Origin: Onchocerca volvulus
Taxonomy: Eukaryota; Nematoda; Chromadorea; Rhabditida; Onchocercidae
DNA: 64,000 bases
Assembly: GCA_000499405.2 (NCBI GenBank)
Contig: HG738137.1
Location: forward strand, 23,420,546-23,484,545
Direction of reading: 5' to 3'
Under the pieces are notes generated by a model. It saw only the letters and a list, made by a program, of their open reading frames with translations, was not told the DNA's origin and made no database searches. Position numbers and translations under genes: made by a program. Below, in pieces: positions 12,826-26,078 of the stretch (position 1 is its first letter; the number at the start of each line of letters is the position of its first letter).

Positions 12826-13661
12826 CTATGAGCTATCCTTATAATTAATATAATTTTCCCCCTTATTGATTTGACTTCTAATCACCTCTTCACTCCTTGT
12901 GATTAGCTCTGCCAAATATTCTGGAAGCTTTTTAACAGACCGTATTTCTTGCTCCTTTTTGTGTTGAAATATTTTATCCAATGTCCAGCCACAATTTGTT
13001 TTTGATAGCATTTTCAAGAATGCTCTAGATAATTCAGTTTTTGAATATCTGTTATATTTTGAAAATGCACAGTAGCATCTAAGCTACTCCAAAATTCTCT
13101 CCAGATTTTTAAGTCGCTACTAAACGCAGGCAGTGGCAGTTGAAGCAGGTTTAATTGTTGCATGATAGGTGGGAGATATGTGTTTTTAAAAGGTCGATTT
13201 TGCGGTATCTGCTTGATCTAAGCGTTAAAATATTATTTCATAATCATTACTTCAAAGTAATAATAACTTCTCTTACACTAGTTAATACATTTATGATACC
13301 TTCTGGGTCGTTGACAATTTCGGCATATTTCTTTTCCTTTTTCTTTCTTGCTGATGCAATTACCATTCTTTGAATGAGAACTGTTCACTTCTGAATAATT
13401 GTTTCGAGCATGCCAGCATGAAAATCAAGGCGTTTCACTTTCTCCTTGATGATCTACAATTTGATGTCGTATTTTTGTTTGAGTTCTCGTGGAAATGTTC
13501 GGTCCAGTAGGAATAGATCGATTTCGTTAACTTCACACGGTATTTCAGCTTCTTTAGTCAATATTTTCAGACGTATTTTACCTCAGGCACCAATAATTTG
13601 TCGTGAAAGAAAGTTTTAGAAAAGGTTTTTGTATGGGTTTGGATTTGGTACAAACGAAAGC
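12826..13661 (-). pseudogene. Decayed BEL/Pao-type retrotransposon gag
   Basis: Read on the minus strand, broken frames show a gag-like protein. One segment has KRLDFHAGMLETII (about 13400-13440). Another has LPAFSSDLKIWREFWSSLDA followed by HFQNITDIQKLNYL (about 13035-13145), the DUF1759-type region of BEL/Pao Gag. The frame 13017-12826 has LDKIFQHKKEQE and LAELITRSEEVIRSQ, which in the family lies about 100 residues further on. Sequence between these two blocks is missing, so there is an internal deletion as well as stops and frame changes. No protease, reverse transcriptase or integrase was seen downstream, so only the 5' end of the element remains. Function is presumed lost. Confidence 0.7.
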
Positions 13662-14092
13662 TGTCGCGAAACTTAGCTGTGAATGAGAGTGCCCCACGAC
13701 ACTAAGTTATCAAATACTTTATTAGGTAAAGTATTTTGAATACAATACGTGAGAAGTCGTCCAGTATTCGCAGATACAATAGATAAAGAAAATATAAAAA
13801 ACTAAAGAAAGTAAGAAGGGAATTCGTCGATGGATAGTATGGATAGTGAGGCCAGGCAAGCCATTTCTCGTCATCCGTGTCGTTCCCGTAAGGAAGTTAA
13901 CTGTGATTCTTTGGATCGTCGCTGTCGTTTATATTTCGTTTTAATCCACGTCCTGGAGCTTTTTGGGTGACATTAATCTAGGATGACGTCTCAATAATCA
14001 AAGAAGGCGCCGGTCTTTCATTACATCACTTCTTGTCGAGCTTTGGTCTTTAGACCGGGTAATTAAACTCCGCATTTGAGGGCATTATTACA
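13662..14092 (-). mobile_element. Candidate 5' LTR of the BEL/Pao element
   Basis: On the minus strand the block runs from TGTAATAATGCCC (14092) to a GCGACA end (13662), so it has TGT...ACA borders. It lies directly upstream of the gag remnant and is clearly less AT-rich than its surroundings. An AATAAAG signal is present on the minus strand (13718-13724). No second copy is seen in the window, so the LTR call rests on position, borders and composition. Confidence 0.5.
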
Positions 14093-15189
14093 CAGGACAA
14101 AGAAAAGTTATGACATTATCAATCAAAATCAAACAATATTAGAGTTTCAAACAGTGTCGAAATTACATCTGGACTTTGGTTCTTTACAACTTGACAATTT
14201 TAACTGACATTTATTATTTTTAACTTCTTACGAAATAAAATGAGAAAGGAAAAGATAAAAATATTCTAATTACATTACTACGAATCATTTTTTTTTCGGC
14301 TATTCCGATAAATGCATTTTATAATGAAGTCTGATGTAAGGAAATTTTTTATTCGTCACAGTTATGTTATACAAAATGTTGCTGTTTCTTTCTGATCGTG
14401 ATAAAATTGTAGGAGTGAATTCTATTCTCAGTTTTCAGAGGTTTCTTCAATTTTGTTATTTTAATCACTCAAACTAGGGTAATTAAACCTTTATTATGAT
14501 AAATCTGTCAATCAACAATCGCAGAAATTATATCAACAATACAGTTTCGATAACATTAAAGAGACAACTTTCATGAAGAGAACATAATACGAAGAAAAAG
14601 AGATATGGTTATGCAATAAAGAAAAATTCAATATCACGAGCTGGACCACCCGACCGATCTCATGGCATCCATTCTTTGAAATGATTTTTGTGCTCAGGAC
14701 CCTCTTCATCTTCATAGCTGGAGGATTCTGATACCATTTTCGGGCTACAATAAAACTTCATTGTTTCTCTAGAGTATTAGCCTTTATTAGCGAAGGATGA
14801 AAGAGAGCTTTTTTTTTAAAGCTCATTGACTTACTAGACAAAAAAATAATTTCACAATTAACTACAGCAAATATGTAATGTCAAATTTAAAACAAAAGAA
14901 TCACTGCTCTCTCCTTTTATTCTCGCGATTTCAGCGACAATCTATATCGGTAATACATCAATAGTTGAATAGAGATGTTATCTGAATAATGAGACTGAAA
15001 ATTTGGGAGCCCTCATAATGATAAAGCAAAGTAGTAAAAAGAAGCGAATGAATGAATGAGTGATAAAATTGATAAAATTGGTGATAAAAATTGGTCTGAG
15101 AGGATGGATGAATGGTTCATCAGACAACAACCCTTTTTATAACGAAACTGACTAGACCGGCGATGCTTTCCGTGGCCTGTCCAGCTGGT
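14093..15189. other. Intergenic AT-rich stretch
   Basis: No gene recognised. The frame 14533-14715 (-) has no family or splice support. The right end (about 15140-15189) has a less AT-rich block ending CCAGCTGGTC, next to a repeat element, and resembles the Helitron-like 3' end near 47600. Confidence 0.5.
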
Positions 15190-15565
15190 CTATTTGTATG
15201 AATAAAAATGTAAATGTTCATTTATTCCAAATCATAAATCTCCGAAAATTCTTAAAAATGCGCCTTATTGAGATAGAAACACGCGCCTATTCGAATGCAA
15301 CATTATGTCTCAATTTCAAAGCAATTGGTGAAGAAATTGAAACATTATGTAAAAACGAAAATGCAAGAAATGAGCATGATCAACAAATTCAATCCTTTCA
15401 CTTACTTTTATCTATCACAGGTGTGACAGCTAAAAAAAAAGTAGTAAATTCATAGCAAAGAACGTATCTATTCAAATACAATGTGTCAAAATTTCAAATC
15501 AATGGTGAGAAACTTGCGATTTTGTGTGAACGGCTACAGCAAACATCTACATTTTATTTATGTAG
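15190..15565. repeat. Diverged member of the CTATATAAATAAAAATG repeat family
   Basis: Starts CTATTTGTATGAATAAAAATG and ends with ACATTTTATTTATGTAG, imperfect inverted ends like those of the 195-bp element at 40846. Between them the ATTCGAATGCAAC...CAATTTCAAA core occurs twice (from about 15290 and about 15470), so this copy has an internal duplication. The frame 15198-15455 inside it is a by-product of the repeat. Confidence 0.65.
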
Positions 15566-18500
15566 ATTGTTTGTAACATTTCATAACATTTGTGATTTCG
15601 ATGATTTATGATTAAGAATTAAATGGAAAAATATTCATGGTTTTCGTATGATTTAATACCTTATTAGATGATAATGTAAACATTGCAGTTAATAAATCTA
15701 TATTTATACTTTTTTTTTTTTTTAATTAGCTCATGTGACAAGATGATTGATCGTTAAAGAGAATTTGAAAGTAAATTTTTAAAATATTTAGATCTTTCAT
15801 GTCATTATAAATTTGGCAAATAAAGTAATGATTCATCTACTACTGAAACTATAATATTTCGCATGATTCTAAAATTTGACAGATTGATGATTTATAAATT
15901 GAAATAATTACAACTCACATGTTAGAATCAAGATATTTGGTAGTAGAAAAATATCATGATTTTTTAAGAATATTTTTACATTGAGAATATTTCGGTTATT
16001 TCGACAATGTTTATTAATTTTCATTGTCATTCATAGAGTTGAAACGATTTTGTTTTTCCAGTTACGAAAGAATGCGAATATTACAGTATAGTCTAAATCT
16101 GTTTAAAAGATTTAAGAAATATTTGAAAAGTTCAAAAGTTTAAGAAATATTTGGCCCCGATCTCACCTCATTTCTCATTACTGGCTTTGGTGAACTAGCA
16201 ACTGATTGCATGATTTGTTCTGTCGCGTGGATTTGAAGTATTGATAGGTGAGTGATAAGATAAATAGTTTTGATCATACTCGCGTCAATTTTACTTAGAC
16301 GTGAATTCCACAGTTCATATGGCATCTCGAGATCACGTCAATCCGATTAAGCGAACATGATGATTTATGAATTGAAATAGTTGGATTTTAAAACCGAGAA
16401 TATAAATATATTTTGATTATCTCGTTATTTTTATATTATAAAGTGTTTCGGTTATTCTGATAAAATTCATTTCCAATATATAATTAAAATCAACATTTTT
16501 ATTCTTCTATGAAAAGATAGAGAGGAATTCTTTACAATTACAAGGCAAAAACAGAAAGAATTGAATTGAAATTTCGAAGGGAAAATCAAAGTTTTATTTA
16601 ATTTTTATTTGATAAAGCTATTTGATAATTTATTTAATAATTTTTGTTTGATAATGCTAATATCATTATCTTATCTTTTTTATCACATCTGATTATTCAT
16701 ATGTTGACATGGACAAAAGTCATGAAGATCAGCTAAATGATTGGATTGTTTCATTATAAATGTCACTTAGCAATGAGTAACATTTACTTCTTATCACTGA
16801 AATGAACGAACGAATCTTATCTATCAGAATTTTTTTCCTTTCAAATTCGCATTGAAGTGATTAATCGCATTCATTTTATTTAAGTGATAATAATCCTACG
16901 TCAATGACAATAATCCGTTTCACGTGAATCCGTGTTATTTTATCGAAATATCACTTATTAATGATGAATTACGTCAAATTTATACAAGTAAAAATGTGAC
17001 AAGTAATAAAGACAATACAATATGAATCATTCAATTTTCGTACAGAGTAGTGAAATTTTGTAGGCCGTCGATTTTTACAAAACAAAAACATCAATAGGGA
17101 ATGTCGCATAATTTATGAATTTTAAGAGAAGTCTGAGGCTATTGTTTGTTCAGGCCAAGCGTGAAATGGGACAGCAGAGATGTAAACATAGACTAGGCTT
17201 ACTCTCGGTCTCATTTATCAAGTATAAGTAAACCATGAATTGTAAAACTATGTGAGAAATCATTATACCCTCTTTTAATATGATAGAAACTATCATACAG
17301 TTGGATAATCTTATTAATGAATTACAAAAAAATATGCAAAATTTTTGATTATAAGTAAAACCTGGAAAGAATATTCTGTATATCATGCCGTGCATTTAAT
17401 ACAATACTAAACTAGAAAATGAGATAGAAATTTTGGATGCAAATATTACTGAAGTTTTCGTTTGCATAAAATAAATTAATGCATTTCTGGAATGCTAACG
17501 AACTGATGAAAAATTCTACGCATATAGCGTTGCTTAATGCTTAATCTTAATTTCATTGGTTTTGCAACAACACTAAAAAGATAAAACTAGAAAAAAAAAG
17601 TACTGTAAGGAAGGGAAACAATTATTAATATTTTTTAAAAAATATTGGATGATTTTTTGGCTAGAAGTTTGTGAATTTTTTATTTTGAATATACCCTAGA
17701 GAAAAAAATATTTTTTAAGTGTGTTTTCTATTTCAGTTTAACAGAGGCAAAAAAAAAAACCGTGTTTCACTATATATATTTTGGCGTAATATATGTTTTT
17801 GGACTTGAAATTAGTAGATGATTTTCTAGTTTCTATAGTTATAGTGAAAATTTCTTATCTATACGTGACTCGTATATCCTTACGTGAATATCATAAATTC
17901 TTGCATGACATTGTATATCCTTGTATAGTCATTATAATTTCAGATTCGTGATTATTTTCATCTTTCTCTTATAAATTAAGTTAAAGTTATTTCTAATAAT
18001 TTTTTGCTACAGCAAATATTTTGAAGAATTTCGAAAGAATTTTTTTTCCTTTTACGTTTGCAAGTTTCTTTTGTTTGTGCAAAATTTTGCAGTTAGAATG
18101 GAAACGTCAAAACATGGAAAATTGTAGATGTCAAAATATGAATGCTGTTAAATTGCAAAAAATTATAAATATTTGAATTGTGATCAAATATAAGCATTAA
18201 AATAGAATAAATTATAGATGTCGAAACGTGGCAGAACTATATAAATATATACAACATTCAAATGTTAAATAGTTCAAAGGTTAATTTTTTTTGGCGGTTT
18301 TCTTTCATCTTTTTTCTTTCATTTTTCATTTTTTTCAATTTTTATTTGGTCCAAACAACTGCTGCCTGCTATTAACTACTTTTTGAAGCATTTTATTTTT
18401 ATCTCATTTTTCATTTTTTGCCTTCCTTTCTATTTCCTGTTCTTAAATTGTATCATCTGTCGGGTGCCATATGAGAGAGGATGAATATAGCAAATCGCAC

Positions 18501-19002
18501 CGCCTAGAATAATTTGTTGTTTTAGAAGGGAAATATTTTTGCTTCTTATTTTTCTTGTTCTCGTTTTTATCTGGACTAGCACAGACTTATTTAATAAGTA
18601 GACCGATAAGGCAAAAAATTTCGGATAGTGTCATTTAAATTTTTTGTCTATATTATCTGTTCAGTAGATTATTACTGAAACTTTTTTTAAAACCAATTTA
18701 CATTTTTATTTGTGACCTGCTTATTTTGTTCGTAAAAATAGCTTTTTTTCTTTTCCTTTTCTTTCCCTTTCTTTTTAAAATTGAATTACAGAAGATATTT
18801 TAAAGTTTTCATTTAATTAATTTTTTTTTTTTGAAATGAAAAACTGCACATGGTTTTTTGATTTTAACTTATTTTAGTAAAATATAAAGAAGATATAATA
18901 TCATCTTCATTACTACTGCTACTACTATACTATTACGATTATTTCAATATGTTAACATCCTTCTTCCGATATCGTCAATAATTTCTTATATTCCTGATAA
19001 TT
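15566..19002. other. Intergenic AT-rich stretch upstream of sul-1
   Basis: No gene recognised. It contains short dispersed repeats, for example ATTTGTGATTTCGATGATTTA at about 15590 (a relative lies at about 12500) and TTTCGGTTATT at about 15990 and 16446. The minus-strand frames 16325-16140 and 17395-17150 lack family or splice support. The sul-1 promoter should lie in the last few hundred bases, but no specific element was recognised. Confidence 0.5.
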
Positions 19003-22000
19003 ATGTCAGGTTTTATTTATTTGGTGCCATTAACATATCTTTTATGGTATGCATCACCATTCGAAGCATGGTAATTGTTTTTTTTTTTTTTTCCTTTTCT
19101 CTGCTGTTCCTATTTTCATTTTGATCTCTAACAATGTTATATTTTGAAATTTCATTAAACAATGCTCAAATAGATATTAAAAATAATGTTTCTTAAAATA
19201 TCAAAATTGAACATAATGCTTAACAAATTTATCGTATTTATCAGGGTTTTGTGAAACTGAAATATTAAGAGTCAGAATTTAGCATTATATTTCAATTGTA
19301 AAACTTTTAAGCTTCATTTTATAATCAGATTTCTAAATTTTTCAAAGTTTCCTTACTCTCAACAGATTGAATTTGAGTATCTGGTCCCTGTCTCTCTGCA
19401 ATATGCTTGACGTGAAATTTGTCGTCATGAATTTGCAATGCACTATATTTCTATTTTGGATTTAATTGACTGATTCAAATTAGGTATATCGTGAAATTGA
19501 GATGTCAGCTTTGCAGGTCACCGACTCGACCAAATGTAATACTTATCATAACCGATGATCAGGATATCGAATTAGGCTCCATGCAGGTCTTTTTGTACTT
19601 TATTTGATATCTATATTTATGGTTGTATCGTGTTGAAGCATATCAATTTAGAAATAAGTGAATTCTTAATCTGCATTTATGACGTTAGTAGTCCTGGAGC
19701 TCATATCAAAAATTCTTTGGAATAATTTCTTTTAGACTGGTAACTTTATAGACAAGACTCTTTGGATGTAACAACATTTAATTCTTAAATAGAATAAAAA
19801 ATGAACAAAGAGAAGATTTACAACAATAAATGTATCTTCTTACTTTTCAGTTTATGCCAAAAACCGTACATTTGTTGAAAGAACGTGGAGTAACATTCAA
19901 TTCAGGTTTTGTTTCAACACCTATATGTTGCCCAAGTCGAAGTTCGATATTGACTGGAATGTATGCCCATAATCATCATGTACCTACAAATAATCACAAC
20001 TGCTCAGGAAATGACTGGAGGTATTGTTTTGAATTGTAATTTAAGAAATTTCAAATCATTCCTTATGAAGATAGTATCTATATCGTAGTATGAATTGCAT
20101 CAGTGACTATCATTATGATGTTAATTAGGAAACCTGCTTGCAGTTTTTTGTGCAATATTTGATTGGCAATCATTAGACAGGATTTTTGTACTAAATAATG
20201 AAACAAATGAGAATAAAATCCATGTCTTAGAGAAGTGGTCAGAAGGAAAATTATTGATTGTTATATTTTTTGAACTTGTATAGAGATTGGAAAACTACGA
20301 TTGATGTTTTGAACAATAATAGAAGTATTAATAAATTAAAACCAACTTACTGTAAATTAGGGTAGTAAATATTTTCAGCAAATTTTAGCGTGAAACAAAA
20401 TAAAATCAAATGTATTTTCAGAAATAATTATGAAAAAAATACATTTGCTGTATATTTGAAAAATGAAGCAGACTACAAAACCGCTTATTTCGGTAAATAT
20501 TTAAACGAGTATACTGGTTCATACATTCCACCTGGTTGGGATCATTGGATGGGTTTGATTCGGAATAGCCGATTTTATAATTATACAATAAATTTGAACG
20601 GTGATAAAATTAAGCATGGTTGGGATTATGAAAAGGTTTGTTTATGAAGAATTTTCTTTTTCTTTTTAATGGTCAATTCTTTTTGATACAGAATGTGAAC
20701 TGTTCACTGTATATATTTTAACAAATCGTTTAACTGCTGTTACCGCAAACTTTTTTCAAAAGTCCAGTTCAATGTAGAATCTTTCTGTTTCCAACATTAC
20801 ACGCCGGATTTTTTCTGTAACTTTGGTCATTGATTGAAGAACTTTTTTTTGCGAAACTTAAATTAGTGCTCTGTTTCAGGATTATTTCACGGATTTAATT
20901 GCTAACGATACGATAGCCTTTATCCGACAGTTGCGTAGAGAAGATCCTTTCAAGCCATATATGATTGTGATGTCATTTCCAGCGCCACATGGTCCGGAAG
21001 ATCCAGCTCCACAATATTCTGATTGGTTTCAGGATGTGGAAACACATAGGTATTTTGATTCAGAAATTCAGGAATACCTGTGAATTAACGAAATAATTTT
21101 CTTGTCAGAATCCTTATTTTAAATGAGAGTTCAATTGAAGGACAGAAGCTTGGAATTATGCTCCAAATCCTGATAAACAATGGCTTTTGCAACATACCGG
21201 ACGTATGGAACCTATCCATGTTATATTTACCGATGTTTTACATAGACGACGATTGCAAACATTGCAAAGTGTAGATAGTAGTGTTCAAAGAGTTAGTTTT
21301 AAAAATTATTTTAAGGTCTTTTACTCATTAAAATACATGCTGAAGTCTAATTTCAAAGTTCCAGTGCGTTGGTAGAGTTTGTATACCAAGAAAACAGTTA
21401 GAAAAACTATCGCTCAACAAAACTCAAGAATTTTTACACAAAAATTAAAATTACTCGTTTATACACGGTGCAACCTCTCTTGATAATGATATATGAGTTA
21501 CTCGAACGTGATCTGGTCCTATAAATTATCACATTTTCGATTATATCATCAAGCCAGGTCGATTTTATGTTATTGTATTTATCCAATGTACAATAAAAAG
21601 TAACTTGTAGCTAATAAATGAATTACGCGATCTGGGTGATCTGTCAAATACCGTTTTCATCTATACAAGTGATCATGGATACCATTTGGGTCAATTTGGC
21701 TTGGTGAAGGGTAAAAATATGCCCTACGAATTTGATATTCGTGTGCCATACTTTATTCGTGGTCCAGGATTTCCAAAAAATATATCGTAAATATACTTTA
21801 ATTTATTTCATTTTGTTACTTTCTCTGCTTAACAAGTTTTGATATTGACAGTGATTATTGTTGAAAACAGCATATTTTGTGATACCAATACATTTTATTA
21901 TACAGTGATATTTTTAAATATTGTTGGTACTCTTTTTTCGGATATTTATGAGATGGACAAATTACCAGTAATGGGATATTATATAAGAATAAATATCATT

Positions 22001-25000
22001 TCATATAAACTGCTGATAGAAGTTTTTCAGTGCTTGAATTAAGTTATTTAGAATCCGTGAACCTGTAATGAATGTTGATATAGCTCCGACCATATTGGAT
22101 ATAGCTGGAATAGTAACACCACATCATATGGATGGGCGTTCATTAGTACCACTTATTCGACAGTATGGTAATATCAATTCTTTTTCAATTACATTTTAAT
22201 TTAACTAGTATTTTAAAATTTCATCATATTAGAATATATGTTTCGAATTATTTTCTTTTGCCTCCAGTAAGAGATAGCTAGTGTAGGAGTCATGATGAAG
22301 AAGTCCCGACAACTCTAAATTTCTAGTTCGGAGATTATAGTTACAATTCTGTAGTATCGTATCATTTTTCTCATCATCTTTTCTCAATTACTTTTTTTAA
22401 GTCAGTTTTTTTAAAGATAAACAAAAAAAGAAAACAAAAAAAGAAACAGGAAAAGTAAAAGATTTCAAATGGCGAGACACGATTCTGATCGAAAGGGGGT
22501 AATTTTTTGCTTTTTTTTTTTTTTTTTTTTTTGAATGTTCCTGTCTACTAAATGTTATTGGCCTGAAATAGACTATATATTTGCTCTGTTTTCCTAATTT
22601 GTGTAATATCATGCAATTTGAACAACATAATTTATTTTTTCAGTGCTGAAATATTCAGATTTATTCTATCTAATTGTGATATATAATTGAATGGGAAAAG
22701 TAATATTTTTCTTCTCTAATCATTTTATATAGAAAAATGGCGAAATTAACTCGAATACGTGATCGATTTATGAAGCAGCGTGGTCAATTGAGTAAAAATC
22801 TCCGTGTACAAAAAGCCTGTACTCGATCAGAATTCAGGGAACCATGCAGGAAAGGGCAGGTACTACTAATCTTAGAAAGAAAGCTCGAATTTTTGCTAAA
22901 TTTTCTGTGAAAAGTAATATAAAATCTCTTTGAAAGTTATCAGAATTATAAGAAAACTTCTTGTAAGCTTTGGTTGTTTGGTCTGAATTGCATTACTTAC
23001 ATCTTGCTGAACATTCATACAATTCCATTCTTCTTTCATTGATGGAGATCATTATTCGTATCCTATTAGAAACTTGTTGGCAAACTTATTGCGGAATCAA
23101 ATAATCATTTCAGAAATGGAAATGCATTCATGATACTTCCGGTAAATGGAAGATTTTTAAATGTCAGGCAAATGTAGATATCATCAAGGAATGTGACTGC
23201 TCCTGGGAAACTATTCTGAAACGGCGCTATCGACGATTTAGGCGAGAGCATGGTTAGTCCAGCATATTTATAATTCAAATCTTTCAAGTGTATTTGATTT
23301 ATATTATTCATTTTGTTATTAATCATGCAATTCGACAATTACACTATTCTACTGCAGTTTTTTAACGCTGTCTGAAATTCTTTTTTTATGCATATTATCA
23401 TTTCATGTTTGCATCAATTTATATCTTACTACATTTGTAGTCTTTTGTTTCATGTGTAAATTTTTTAATCAAAACAGTTTTAGAAAAGATAAGTATTCGG
23501 CGAAAAGCAACTATAGCTCAATTAGATGAAGAAGGTGAAGTGGTTCATCTAGATGAAACTTTGCAAAGATATTGGGAGGACGAATTTTTGCAATATATAC
23601 AAGAGGTACTTTTCTTAGTTCAGATTTGGAAATAATCACTTGAGACCAGTTTTTCGTCGTAATCTCATAAGTAGTCTCATAAACAGTATTCCATGTATTA
23701 CTTAATTAGGTTCCTCTCTTACTATAGTTATCTAGCTACTAATTAACACAACGAAAATGCTCAAATTTTTGAGCATTTTCGTTGTGTTAATTGCTCAAAT
23801 TTTTGAGCATTTTCGTTGTAATAACCATGTTGTGTATTTTCATAAATTTAATTTTAAAACACTAACAATTTGTGTTGATTATCAGTGCATCAGCAAGGTA
23901 TCATCGATTTACCTATTTTTTCATTCTTTTTAATACAGAAAGAAATGATGGAAAGTGGTGAATGGTATCAAGGTATTTTCGAGGATCCAAATGATGGAGA
24001 TATACGCATGAAGCGATCGATAAAAATGCAAAAAGGAAGAATTGGCTGTAAGATGTAATCAGATTTCAAATGCGTGATATACTATGTTTAACAAGACCAA
24101 ATATTCAGAAACAAACAGTTATTGAATTTTAAAAAGCGGTTTATAACATACCCATTATTCTGTTTGCAGCTCTGTGTGTGCGATACAATATGAGTGTCAT
24201 TTGCAAGCCAAAAGTATTTCGAGATTCCAAATTATGGACAATTCATAAGGCAAAAGTGGATGATCGAATCGAAACTCTGAAGAGGAAATTAGTGCTTTAT
24301 AAGGTTGGCCTATTTTTTTTTTATTATTTCATTATCACGAACCTGCTTTTTTTTAGTAGTGATTTTCCTCATTATTCAGCCTTCATATGTTGAGAAAATC
24401 TGAATTTAAATCTAGATTTGAAGTTATATCAATGGGTAAATGACATTTCCAACTGCATTTTAAATAACATTTCAATCGACATCATTTTTTTTTTTATCAT
24501 GCGGTTTATGATAATTTTTATAATTTTAACCTGTCAAATGACTAATGTGCAAGAAAAAATAGATGACAAGTACAAAATGAAAATTCGAAATAATGGTTCT
24601 CAAATCGATATCCTACTTATGGTTTAATTGAAATCATAAGTAGATATATCGATTTGTAATTTACTGTGATTCAGACTTTCTTTGCATGTTCTCTGTCTTA
24701 AGTTTTGAACAGTAAATTACATATCAAGGATTTTTTTTTTTTCAAGGATATGCGGAGAACTTTGAAACGGAGACGACCATCAGCATCGAATGATTTTTTT
24801 TCTTTAAATGATTTAAATCAGTGTATCTGCAGAGGGACTCATGCTCGTCTATTAAAGTAGTCTTAAAGAAGTTAATTGTTTTTAATTATTTGGATTTAAT
24901 TATCGAATAGAATTTATGAAAAAGTATTGCTACGGTATAAAAATGCTTGAAATAAATGTTAAAAATTCAGTATTGCAAATTTGAAGGGATGAAATCAGCA

Positions 25001-26078
25001 ATAGTGATTTATTATGGTGGAGAAAAAATGATCAAAGCAATCCACGTATTGGAGTTAATTCGAAGTAATACTCTTTAAAGTGAATGAAATTGTCGCTAGT
25101 TAGATTATTCTATCTTCTCGTGAAATTAAATTAACAGGATTTAGGGAAGAAAATAAATAGGATTCATTAGCTGTTTGTTGGATCCCGAAATTTCAGTACA
25201 TCATTTTAGGCCTGAATACGTTATGAGATATATAGGACATTGGAAGATTTCTTTAATTTATAGCTACGAATGGGTAAAATACCGATAACACGTCAGCGAT
25301 TATAGAAGAAATTTGAAAATTGCAGAAGCTTAAAACGCTCTGGATTAAGAATGTGATTAATTGCAGAAACTCGAGTTATGATGAACTGCATGCAAATTGT
25401 ACAGTACCACAGATGAATTGTTTCGTTCATGATGCAGATCACTGGAGGACGCCACCCTTCTGGCCAGAAAGTTATGGCCAGTTTTGCTTTTGTCAAAATT
25501 CCAACAACAATACATATTGGTGCTTACGGACAGTTAACAGTACACACAATTTCCTATATTGCGAATTTATCACCGAATTTATAAGTTATTATGATCTTAA
25601 TATTGATCCGTATCAGGTTAGTGATTTCCAATAGTCCCCGAGAAAAGACATTGAACATGAACGTAGATTTGAATTTAAACTTTGAAACAAAAATGATTGA
25701 AAAGAATGTTTATTTTTTCTTCATTCAATATTTACCATTTACTCACCGAACGGTATTATATTAATTAATTTACTGCAGAAGTTAAAAATAACCGTTTAGA
25801 AATATAAGCTGCTTTTTCAAATTCGGTTCAATTGTCTCCTTTATTAGTTTGATAAATATTGAGTAATAATAATTTCGTAGATTGTTATTATTTGGCATTT
25901 ATCAATATCATTTTAGTTGCATAATATTATATGGAGCATACCGTTGGGAGTATTGGAACAGCTAAGTAGGCAACTTGAACTTCTGCGTACATGTCAAGGA
26001 TATGCACTGTGCGAACATTATTCTTCCCCAGCATGGCATCTTCCATTTACGAAAAGTGATAATAATAGCATTAATTAG
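19003..26078 (+). CDS. sul-1: Extracellular heparan-sulfate 6-O-endosulfatase (SULF family)
   Basis: Secreted enzyme of the SULF1/SULF2 type, which removes 6-O-sulfate from heparan sulfate and so alters growth-factor signalling. Seventeen exons with matching phases: 19003-19070, 19517-19586, 19851-20020, 20422-20635, 20880-21049, 21141-21291, 21611-21786, 22052-22167, 22450-22498, 22733-22859, 23114-23252, 23478-23605, 23939-24047, 24170-24303, 24747-24856, 25367-25616, 25917-26078 (TAG), giving 780 residues. The N-terminus ([19 protein letters not shown]) looks like a signal peptide. Metal-site DDQD is at 36-39, the formylglycine motif [11 protein letters not shown] starts at Cys72, and [15 protein letters not shown] starts at 301. 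A basic, coiled-coil-like middle (about 395-643) corresponds to the hydrophilic heparin-binding domain. The C-terminal Cys-rich domain has [21 protein letters not shown] and FLYCEF. The catalytic Cys is intact. A candidate AATAAA lies at 26305. The family call is near certain; the first exon and the 22450 exon are the least certain edges. Confidence 0.93.
20407..20447. repeat. Hairpin spanning a sul-1 splice acceptor
   Basis: CAAATGTATTTT (20407-20418) pairs exactly with AAAATACATTTG (20436-20447). The acceptor AG (20420-20421) of the fourth sul-1 exon lies in the loop. Confidence 0.7.
23741..23819. repeat. Perfect 25-bp palindrome plus half copy in a sul-1 intron
   Basis: Arms 23741-23765 and 23768-23792 are exact reverse complements around two bases. 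The segment TTGCTCAAATTTTTGAGCAT with the following TTTCGTTGT is then repeated at 23791-23819. The feature lies wholly inside the intron 23606-23938. Confidence 0.9.

Noticed and set aside
16140..16325. 61-codon minus-strand frame with ordinary composition
   Set aside because: No recognised family or splice partners; it lies among dispersed repeats, so it was left unannotated.
17150..17395. 81-codon minus-strand frame
   Set aside because: Composition and context fit a chance frame; no homology recognised.
25324..25366. Upstream acceptor that would extend the sul-1 exon at 25367
   Set aside because: The phase does not agree with the preceding exon; the acceptor at 25364-25366 does.
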